Shown: piece by piece, positions 5,598 to 11,192 of the stretch
How positions within the stretch are numbered: position 1 is the stretch's first letter
Layout: each line of letters begins with the position of its first letter
Origin: Armatimonadota bacterium
Lineage (GTDB): Bacteria; Armatimonadota; SYMT01
Reading direction: 5' to 3'
NCBI GenBank assembly: GCA_020696885.1
Contig: JAJFMS010000137.1
Location: 1 to 11,192, forward strand
DNA length: 11,192 nt
Program-made: the position numbers and the translations under genes
Notes under the pieces: model-generated
Database searches by the model: none
What the model was told of the DNA's origin: nothing
The model's input: the letters and a program-made list of their open reading frames with translations, nothing else

Positions 5598-7136
5598 ATG
5601 ATGGGTGTTGAAACAACGATGGAAGCACCGGTGCGCGTCCAGGCGGTAGTGGGCATGGAAGTCCACGCGGAGCTGCTCACCGAGAGCAAGATGTTCTGCG
5701 GCTGCGGGACCCAGTTCGGCGCGCCGGCTAACAGCCAGTGCTGCCCGGTGTGCGTGGGGCTGCCCGGCAGCCTGCCGGTGCCGAACCGGCTGGCGGTAGA
5801 GCACGTGGTGCGGACAGCGCTGGCGCTCAACTGCACCATCAACCGGCACAGCATCTTCCACCGGAAGAACTACTTCTACCCGGACCTCCCCAAGGCGTAC
5901 CAGATCAGCCAGTACGACATCCCGATCGGCAGCGACGGGTACCTGGACGTCCAGGTGAACGGCGAGCTGAAGCGCGTGCGGATCCGCCGCGTGCACCTGG
6001 AAGAGGACACCGGGAAGCTGCTCCACGCGGAGCCCGGCACCTCGTTCGTGGACTACAACCGCTCCGGTGTGCCGCTGATGGAGATCGTCACGCAGCCGGA
6101 TATCCACTCCGCCGACGAGGCCCGCGAGTACCTGATGGCGCTCCGGCGCATCCTGGTCTACATCGGCGCCAGCGATGGCCGGATGGAGCAGGGGTCGCTG
6201 CGGTGTGAGCCCAACATCTCGGTCCGCCCCGTGGGCACCGATGAGCTGAACGCCAAGTCTGAGCTGAAGAACCTGAACAGCTTCCGGGTGGTGCACCTGG
6301 GCATCCAGTACGAAACCGCTCGGCAGTCGCTGGCGATGCAGAAGCAGCGCGGCACCGACTACGGCGCTACCGCCACCATTCCCGGCCCGCCGCCGATGAA
6401 GGTGGACCTCGGCGACCTGGGGCTCACCCAGGAGACGCGTCGATGGGACGAGCCGAACCTGAAGACGGTGTCGATGCGCTCCAAAGAATACGCGCACGAC
6501 TATCGCTACTTCCCCGAGCCGGACCTGGTGCCGCTGTACTTCGATGACGCGTGGGTCGAGCGCGCAAAGTCCGAGCTGCCGGAGTTACCGGAAGCCCGGC
6601 TCCGCCGCTACACTGAAGAGTTCGGCCTGCCGGAGGCGGACGCGGCAGTGCTGCTGGACGAGCGAGCCGTGGCCGAGTACTTCGATGCAGCCGTGGCGGG
6701 TTACGGCGGCGACGCGAAGAAGGTGGCGAACTGGCTCCAGGGCGATTGGATGCGCCTGTTCAACGCCGGTGGCCACAACTGGGATGCGGTGAAGGTTCGC
6801 CCCGAGCACCTTGCGCAGCTTGTGAAGCTGGTGGACGACGGGAAGATCACCGGCAAGATCGCCAAGGACCTGTTCGAGACGATGTGGGAGACCGGCCGCT
6901 CGCCGGAGGAGCTGGTCAAGGAGCAGGGGATCGAGGTGGTGGGCTCGGAAGACGCGCTCAACCCGATCCTGGACCAGGTGTGGACGCGCAGCGCGAAGCT
7001 AATCGCCGACATCCTGGAGAAGGGCCAACACGGCAAGATCAACGCGATCGTCGGCCAGGTGATGGGCGCTACCAAGGGCCAGGCCGATCCGGCGCTGGTG
7101 CAGAAGCTGGTGCGCCAACGGCTGGGGCTCGATTAG
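5598..7136 (+). CDS. gatB: Asp-tRNA(Asn)/Glu-tRNA(Gln) amidotransferase subunit B
   Basis: GatB activates the side-chain carboxylate of the misacylated tRNA with ATP and accepts ammonia from GatA. The 512 residues are near the usual length. Visible landmarks are [10 protein letters not shown] (17-26) in the kinase pocket, a zinc-binding set Cys34, Cys36, Cys49 and Cys52 (MFCGC ... CPVC), [16 protein letters not shown] (90-105), [12 protein letters not shown] (152-163), and [14 protein letters not shown] near residue 300. The C-terminal GatB/YqeY domain, which grips the tRNA, covers about 350-512 and ends in the typical tail. The start is taken as ATG 5598; a second ATG at 5601 is equally usable, and GAAGG lies a few bases upstream. 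Separation from gatA by a structured spacer suggests independent expression. A long hairpin follows the stop. Confidence 0.97.
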   Translation: MMGVETTMEAPVRVQAVVGMEVHAELLTESKMFCGCGTQFGAPANSQCCPVCVGLPGSLPVPNRLAVEHVVRTALALNCTINRHSIFHRKNYFYPDLPKAYQISQYDIPIGSDGYLDVQVNGELKRVRIRRVHLEEDTGKLLHAEPGTSFVDYNRSGVPLMEIVTQPDIHSADEAREYLMALRRILVYIGASDGRMEQGSLRCEPNISVRPVGTDELNAKSELKNLNSFRVVHLGIQYETARQSLAMQKQRGTDYGATATIPGPPPMKVDLGDLGLTQETRRWDEPNLKTVSMRSKEYAHDYRYFPEPDLVPLYFDDAWVERAKSELPELPEARLRRYTEEFGLPEADAAVLLDERAVAEYFDAAVAGYGGDAKKVANWLQGDWMRLFNAGGHNWDAVKVRPEHLAQLVKLVDDGKITGKIAKDLFETMWETGRSPEELVKEQGIEVVGSEDALNPILDQVWTRSAKLIADILEKGQHGKINAIVGQVMGATKGQADPALVQKLVRQRLGLD

Positions 7137-7144
7137 GAAGTAAT

Positions 7145-7212
7145 GGAGTAGTGGAGTGTTGGAGTGGTAGGGGAGTAGCCAATACTCCGTTACTCCAACA
7201 CACCACTACTCC
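7145..7212. terminator. Long purine/pyrimidine hairpin after gatB
   Basis: The left arm (7145-7177) and right arm (7183-7212) form a hairpin with loop GCCAA. The outer 21 bases pair at 20 positions and the inner GGAGTA pairs fully, with a 3-base bulge between. The left arm consists of repeated GGAGT units at about 8-base spacing, so it is also a repeat. Its place 8 bases after the gatB stop fits transcription termination or mRNA end protection, though no T-tract follows. Confidence 0.7.
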
Positions 7213-7224
7213 TGGGATTTCGAG

Positions 7225-7240
7225 GATCCCGTTCGGGATC
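7225..7240 (+). promoter_or_regulatory. GATCCCG/CGGGATC hairpin upstream of fabI
   Basis: A perfect 7 bp inverted repeat around TT, 17 bases before the fabI start codon and just before the AGAGG ribosome site. It could be an operator-like palindrome or a leader hairpin. Confidence 0.3.
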
Positions 7241-7256
7241 AGATCAGAGGCTTTGA

Positions 7257-8048
7257 ATGCTGCTACAGGGAAAGCGCATCCTCGTCATGGGGCTGCTGGA
7301 CACGCGGAGCTTCGCGTGGGCGATCGGCACGCGGGCCGCGGCGGAAGGCGCCGAGGTCATCTACACGGTCCAGAATGAGCGCTTCCGGGACGTGCTCCTG
7401 CGCCGCTCGTTCAAGTCCGAGGGCCTCAACATCGAGGACTACAAGATCCTGCCGTGCGATGTCACGAAGGACGAGGAAGTCCAGGCGCTATTCCAGTCGA
7501 TCGAGGGTCCGCTGGATGGTCTGGTGCACAGCGTGGCCTACGCGAACCCGAAGACCTGCCTGGCCGAGACGATGTTCGAGGCCCCGCGCCAGGACGTGCT
7601 CACCGCCTTCGAGATCAGCGCCGCGAGCCTGGTGTTCGTAGCGGGCGCGGCCCGGGAAAAGTTCACTCGCGGGGGGTCCATCATCGCGCTGTCGTTCGAC
7701 TCGCAGAACGTCTACCCCAACTACAACTGGATGGGCGTGTGTAAGGCAGCCCTGGAAGCGTGCGCTCGCTACCTGGCGCGCGACCTGGGTTCCATCGGCG
7801 TCCGCGTGAACAGTCTTTCCGCTGGCCCGCAGAAGACGATGGCGGCCACGCACATCCCCGGCTTCAGCCGGATTGCGAACGAGTGGCCGGGCCGCTCCCC
7901 GATTGGGTGGGACCTGGACGGCGACCGCGATGCCGTGGGCGACAGCGCGGTCTACCTGCTAAGCGATCTCTCCAAGCGGGTGACCGGAGAGCTCCTCCAC
8001 GTGGACGGCGGCTTCCACTGCACCGGCGTGAAGATCCGCGAGGATTAG
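7257..8048 (+). CDS. fabI: Enoyl-[acyl-carrier-protein] reductase (NADH), FabI family, InhA-like active site
   Basis: FabI performs the last reduction in each round of type II fatty acid elongation, saturating trans-2-enoyl-ACP with NADH; it is a homotetrameric soluble short-chain dehydrogenase and the target of triclosan-like inhibitors. The 263 residues match the family. The N-terminal Rossmann segment (ILVMGLLDTRSFAWAIG) and the catalytic pair Tyr156 and Lys163 (NYNWMGVCK) are clear, with the SAGP motif at 188-191. At the position of the first FabI tyrosine there is Phe147 (ALSFDSQ), nine residues before Tyr156, the same residue and spacing as Phe149/Tyr158/Lys165 of mycobacterial InhA. 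ATG 7257 has AGAGG six bases upstream. It likely has its own promoter, after the long hairpin behind gatB. Ala at position 94, a site known for triclosan resistance, is also natural in Gram-positive FabI. Confidence 0.95.
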   Translation: MLLQGKRILVMGLLDTRSFAWAIGTRAAAEGAEVIYTVQNERFRDVLLRRSFKSEGLNIEDYKILPCDVTKDEEVQALFQSIEGPLDGLVHSVAYANPKTCLAETMFEAPRQDVLTAFEISAASLVFVAGAAREKFTRGGSIIALSFDSQNVYPNYNWMGVCKAALEACARYLARDLGSIGVRVNSLSAGPQKTMAATHIPGFSRIANEWPGRSPIGWDLDGDRDAVGDSAVYLLSDLSKRVTGELLHVDGGFHCTGVKIRED

Positions 8049-8057
8049 TCGGAAATC

Positions 8058-8222
8058 ACCACAACGACACGAAGGCACCAAGAGGGTCTTCGGAAGGATA
8101 GGCTACACTCCGTACCGGTTGTGCTGACTGGCATGGAGCGTGCCTAACTGTAATCCATAGTTCCGAACACGCGCTGGGAGAAGGTTCCTTCGCCTCTCTT
8201 CGTGGCCTTGTGTCTTTGTGGT
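8058..8222. repeat. Long-range inverted repeat flanking a 111 bp core
   Basis: Left arm 8058-8084 and right arm 8196-8222 are complementary at 22 of 27 ungapped positions (ACCACAA at the outer end, AAGAG at the inner). The arms have a period-8-like texture of CAC and AA/AAG words. The 111 bp core has no recognised gene. The element fills most of the spacer between convergent fabI and the deacetylase gene. Confidence 0.75.
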
Positions 8223-8238
8223 TACAAATCGGGCGGCA

Positions 8239-9282
8239 CTAGGCTTCCAGGCCGTGCAGGCGCCGATAATCCGCGATCAGGTCGTCGATGGGCGGTTCAC
8301 TTCGGTGCGATCCGGGGCCTAGCGGGTCCTCGACCGGCTCTCCCAGCAGCACCCGGAACGTGGCGTCGACCGACCACGCCAGTGCCTCGTGATCGTAGCC
8401 GCCCTCCAGGCTGAACGCGAGGCGGCCGTCGCAGAGCTCGTTGGCGAGGTCCTGGAGCAGCGTCACCCACTGCCCGAAGCCGGAGACCGAGACACACATC
8501 CGGATGGAGTTCAGGTAGGCGGTGTTGGCCCAGTGCGAGTCGTAGCCTGCAGAGACCAGGATCAACTGCGGCCGGTACTCCCGCGCCACCGGCACCAGCA
8601 TCTCATGTAGTGCGTACAAGTGCCCGGCGTCCGCCACTCCGGCGGGGAGCGGCACGTTCACGGTGGTGCCGATCCCTGCTCCCGCCCCGATCTCCCGGGC
8701 GGCGCCGGTGCCCGGGTAGGCCGGGTATTGGTGCATGGAAAAGTAGAGCACGGACGGGTCTTCGTAGAAGATCTCCTGGGTGCCGTTACCGTGGTGTACG
8801 TCGAAGTCGACGAGGAGCACCCGGTTGAGTCCGTGGGTGCGCACCGCATGCCGTGCGGCTATCGCCGCGTGGTTGAGCAGGCAGAACCCCATTCCCTCGG
8901 CGATGCAGGCGTGGTGACCGGGCGGGCGGATGAGGGCGAAGGCGGACGGCACCTCGCGGCGCAGCACGGCGTCTACCGCCCCGATTGCGGCGCCGGAGCC
9001 AGCCAGCGCCGCGTCCCAGGACCCGGCGCTGAACGGGGTGTCGCCGGTGAGCCAGCCGCCGCCGCGCTCCGCGTAGTAACGGATCAGCTCCACATAGCGG
9101 GGATCGTGGACGGCTTCAACCGCCGCCAGCGGCGCCGGCTTGACCGGAAGATGCTGGAGACGGTCCCAGAGGCCCCGCTCGCGCAGCAGCGCCACCACGG
9201 TGCTGATCCGGGCGGCCGTTTCGGGATGCCGGCCGGTATCGTGCTCCAATACCACTGGGTCGTAGAGAATCCCCGGCGTCAT
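8239..9282 (-). CDS. Histone deacetylase-family zinc hydrolase (class II / AcuC / acetylpolyamine amidohydrolase type)
   Basis: A 347-residue zinc-dependent amidohydrolase of the arginase/deacetylase fold, which in bacteria removes acyl groups from lysine side chains, polyamines or related small molecules. The active-site set is intact: His123-His124 (RPPGHHA), the zinc ligands Asp161 and His163 (DFDVHHGNGT), the third ligand Asp248 (SAGYDSH), and the transition-state tyrosine Tyr296 (LEGGYD). The start is supported by GAGGGG three bases before the ATG at 9282. The gene is convergent with fabI and divergent from the PP2C phosphatase, with a 163 bp gap between the two starts. No acetyl-CoA synthetase or polyamine gene is nearby, so the substrate cannot be chosen. 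Family and catalytic competence are firm. Confidence 0.93.
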   Translation of the reverse strand: MTPGILYDPVVLEHDTGRHPETAARISTVVALLRERGLWDRLQHLPVKPAPLAAVEAVHDPRYVELIRYYAERGGGWLTGDTPFSAGSWDAALAGSGAAIGAVDAVLRREVPSAFALIRPPGHHACIAEGMGFCLLNHAAIAARHAVRTHGLNRVLLVDFDVHHGNGTQEIFYEDPSVLYFSMHQYPAYPGTGAAREIGAGAGIGTTVNVPLPAGVADAGHLYALHEMLVPVAREYRPQLILVSAGYDSHWANTAYLNSIRMCVSVSGFGQWVTLLQDLANELCDGRLAFSLEGGYDHEALAWSVDATFRVLLGEPVEDPLGPGSHRSEPPIDDLIADYRRLHGLEA

Positions 9283-9445
9283 AGTCCCCTCGCTGCGCTC
9301 CGGCCCGGGGTCCTGCCCCCAGGTCCATCTACTTATCGAGTCTACGTAAACTACCCTAAACCCGTGTCCGGATCCACCGGTTTCCCACCGTTCGTTTGAT
9401 TACTCGTAGCGTAGCCGTAGGCTCGAAGTGGGTAGAATCCCGGTG

Positions 9446-10570
9446 ATGAGCGTAGCACGCCCCAAGCAGATCCTATCCGTGGACGGTCGTCGCAGGGCGC
9501 AGGCGGCCTGGATACGGGAATTGCCCAGCGACCTCCACCGCGAGCTGCTGGGGCCGGCGGACTTGGACCGGCTGCTCGCGCTCTGCGAGCGGTTCCTGCA
9601 GGCCCGCTCGCCGGAGACGATGGTCGAGATCGAGGCCGAAGCCTACCGGCTCGCTCGGGAAGTGGAAGCCCGCGTGGGGCACGAAGCGACCCTCCGGTGC
9701 CTCCGGGACGGGCTGGCGATGGCGCTGGCGCGCCTGGTGGGCGAGGCCGAGGGGATGGCTACCCCGCTGGCACGGATTGTGGCACGGGTGAGCGATGCCA
9801 CGTGGACCGCACACACGGACCTGCTTGAAGCCACCATCTTCCGCCAGCGCGAAGATCGCATCCGTCACGAGTTGACGCTCGCCAAGCGGATTCAGGAGCG
9901 GCTACTGCCGCGCACGGTCCCGGAGGTCCCCGGCTTCGACATCGCCGGTCGGGTCCTGCCCGCGGCGGAGATCGGCGGCGACTACTGGAGCTGCCGGGAG
10001 TATCCCGAGGATGACATCGTCACGTTCAAGCTGGCGGACATCACGGGACACGGGATCGCGGCCGCCACGCTGGTAGCCGCGGTGAAGTTCATCAGCGGCG
10101 GCTACTACCGAGCCGCCAAGACCGCCGCCCAGGTGATGGAGCGCACAAACCAGGTCCTGGTGCGGGAAACGCCCAACGAGATCCTCGTCACCATGGTGTA
10201 CGGCTGGCTCTACGTCCACAGCCGGGAGATGTCCATCGTCAACGCGGGCCATTCCCCAGTGCTGCACTACCACCGCGGGGCGTTCCGGTCGATTGCGCCC
10301 ACGGGGATCGCCCTGGGAATGATGCCGACCCGGTACCGCGAGACGCGGGTCACGATGGAGCCCGGCGATCTGCTGTTTACCTGCTCGGATGGCGTGACGG
10401 AGCCGAATGCCGCGGCGGCGTTGGGCGAGCAGTGGGTTCGCGACCGCCTGACGCAGTGGCATACCTATACCGCCGCGGAGATTACAGACCGTATCCTGGA
10501 CGCCGCCCTATGCGCCTACGGCAAGCCGCTAGACGATATGTCCGTGCTAGCGGTGAAGTGCACCGGATAG
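9446..10570 (+). CDS. RsbU/SpoIIE-type PP2C serine phosphatase
   Basis: A PP2C-family protein phosphatase of the kind that dephosphorylates STAS-domain anti-anti-sigma factors and so releases a sigma factor. Counting from the ATG at 9446 it has 374 residues: an N-terminal alpha-helical region (about 1-140) with no recognised sensor domain, then a linker helix (RIQERLLPRTVPEVPGF, about 148-164), then the phosphatase domain. Metal-binding aspartates are at Asp179 (EIGGDYW), Asp198 (ADITGHG), Asp315 (SDGVTEP) and Asp363/Asp364 (DDMSVL). In-frame GTG codons at 9443 and 9428 are alternative starts; none has a strong Shine-Dalgarno. No transmembrane segment is visible, so it is cytoplasmic, and the helical N-terminus is the likely input module. 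It is transcribed alone, with a strong hairpin after the stop, and is convergent with the PurE-like gene. The anti-sigma-like ATPase earlier in the window is its natural type of counterpart, though pairing is inference. Confidence 0.9.
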   Translation: MSVARPKQILSVDGRRRAQAAWIRELPSDLHRELLGPADLDRLLALCERFLQARSPETMVEIEAEAYRLAREVEARVGHEATLRCLRDGLAMALARLVGEAEGMATPLARIVARVSDATWTAHTDLLEATIFRQREDRIRHELTLAKRIQERLLPRTVPEVPGFDIAGRVLPAAEIGGDYWSCREYPEDDIVTFKLADITGHGIAAATLVAAVKFISGGYYRAAKTAAQVMERTNQVLVRETPNEILVTMVYGWLYVHSREMSIVNAGHSPVLHYHRGAFRSIAPTGIALGMMPTRYRETRVTMEPGDLLFTCSDGVTEPNAAAALGEQWVRDRLTQWHTYTAAEITDRILDAALCAYGKPLDDMSVLAVKCTG

Positions 10571-10574
10571 GGTT

Positions 10575-10600
10575 GGGTGGGAGGAGGTCGCCTCCCACCC
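10575..10600. terminator. Bidirectional hairpin terminator
   Basis: GGGTGGGAGG (10575-10584) pairs perfectly with CCTCCCACCC (10591-10600) around an AGGTCG loop, giving a 10 bp GC-rich stem. It sits between the convergent phosphatase stop (10570) and the PurE-like stop (10612). No strong T-tract is present on either strand, but position and strength make termination likely. Confidence 0.75.
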
Positions 10601-10611
10601 TGAGATCCATT

Positions 10612-11190
10612 TCAGACCAGGCCCGATTCGCCCCACTTCGCGGCCATAGCCACGTCGGACTCGCCCTGCAGTTCCCGGGCGCGGGCTTCCACGCGGCCGG
10701 CTCGCTCCTGGGCCTTCCGGCTCTGCTCCTCGCGGTACTTCTCGAAAAGGCGGCGCACGCGGCGGTCTTTCACGCCCAGGATCTGGGCGGCCAGCATCGC
10801 GGCATTCTCCACGTCGTTGAAGCCGACGGTGGCCACCGGAACGCCAGGCGGGGTCTCCAACGTGGAGAGCAGGGCCGCGAACTCCTTGCTCACGGAGTTG
10901 TCTTCCACCGACCGCAGCGGGATGCCGACCACGGGAAGGCAGGTATACGAGGCCACCATACACGCCAGCTCGTTGGTGCCGCCACTGCCGGCCAGGATCA
11001 CTTCGTACCCTTTAGACTCGGCCTGGATCCCGTATTCCCGGACCTGGTCCGGAGTTCGATAGGGGGAGAGAGCGGTCATCTCGAACGGGATCCCCAGGTC
11101 ACGCAGCGTAAAGGCGGCCTGTTCCATAAGAGGCAGGTCTTTCTCGCTGGACATGATAATACCGATCTGCGGGATACGCTGATAAGCCAT
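10612..11190 (-). CDS. PurE-family (AIR carboxylase-like) protein lacking the catalytic histidines
   Basis: A 192-residue protein with the flavodoxin-like PurE fold. Authentic PurE converts N5-CAIR to CAIR in purine synthesis. Family landmarks are present in order: IGIIMSSEKDLPLM (9-22), SPYRTP (42-47), ILAGSGGTNELACM (65-78), LPVVGIPL (85-92), PGVPVATVGF (115-124) and AAMLAAQILG (130-139). The two active-site histidines of E. coli PurE (His45 in SAHRTP and His75 in GGAAHLPGM) correspond here to Tyr44 and Glu74, and the GSDSDLP loop reads SSEKDLP. After residue 140 comes a charged helical extension (about 145-175) and a short tail, somewhat longer than usual. The ATG at 11190 is two bases from the window edge, so its ribosome site is not visible and a longer start cannot be excluded. 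Fold assignment is firm; true purine function is doubtful because of the missing residues. Confidence 0.8.
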   Translation of the reverse strand: MAYQRIPQIGIIMSSEKDLPLMEQAAFTLRDLGIPFEMTALSPYRTPDQVREYGIQAESKGYEVILAGSGGTNELACMVASYTCLPVVGIPLRSVEDNSVSKEFAALLSTLETPPGVPVATVGFNDVENAAMLAAQILGVKDRRVRRLFEKYREEQSRKAQERAGRVEARARELQGESDVAMAAKWGESGLV

Positions 11191-11192
11191 CG

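Noticed and set aside
5595..6497. Antisense open frame of 300 codons opposite gatB
   Set aside because: Low-complexity, His/Arg/Val-rich shadow of the confident gatB coding sequence.
7536..7545. Ala94 of FabI as a triclosan-resistance mutation
   Set aside because: Alanine at this place is natural in Bacillus and Staphylococcus FabI, which are sensitive, so it is not evidence of resistance.

Overview
This is a GC-rich bacterial chromosomal window with two partial or edge genes and about ten genes in all. Base composition and codon use look uniform, and I see no insertion sequence, prophage, tRNA, rRNA or CRISPR array. The GatCAB amidotransferase genes imply indirect, transamidation-based charging of Asn-tRNA and/or Gln-tRNA. 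The enoyl-ACP reductase has an InhA-like active site, and several intergenic spacers carry 7-8 nt period repeats. Together these make me lean towards a Gemmatimonadota-like (Longimicrobium-type) organism. That is an impression from spacer style and gene content, not a demonstrated placement.

Layout, left to right. (1) The end of an MFS transporter (+), its start lying outside the window. (2) A 375 bp spacer, then a small RsbW/SpoIIAB-type anti-sigma histidine-kinase-like ATPase (+). (3) A convergent two-gene unit on the minus strand: a small zinc-ribbon protein followed by a six-helix membrane protein resembling an ABC-2 type permease. (4) A plus-strand gatC-gatA-gatB cluster in which gatC is visibly broken by an internal, out-of-frame deletion, while gatA and gatB look intact but are separated by a structured 364 bp spacer. 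(5) fabI (+), after a long hairpin. (6) A class II-type histone-deacetylase-family hydrolase (-), divergent from (7) an RsbU/SpoIIE-type PP2C phosphatase (+). (8) A convergent PurE-family protein (-) lacking both catalytic histidines of true PurE; it reaches the right edge.

How the genes may work together. GatA and GatB are the catalytic subunits of the amidotransferase, and GatC is the small clamp subunit that holds them together, so the damaged gatC is the main puzzle. The anti-sigma-like ATPase and the PP2C phosphatase are the two enzymatic halves of a partner-switching circuit. They lie about 7.2 kb apart, and no STAS-domain antagonist or sigma factor is seen between them.

The strongest leads are the broken gatC, the PurE paralogue without catalytic histidines, and the set of unrelated 7- or 8-nt period repeats and long inverted repeats in the spacers at 2351, 5304, 7145 and 8058-8222. 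I did not find a clearly new multi-gene defence or biosynthetic system here.
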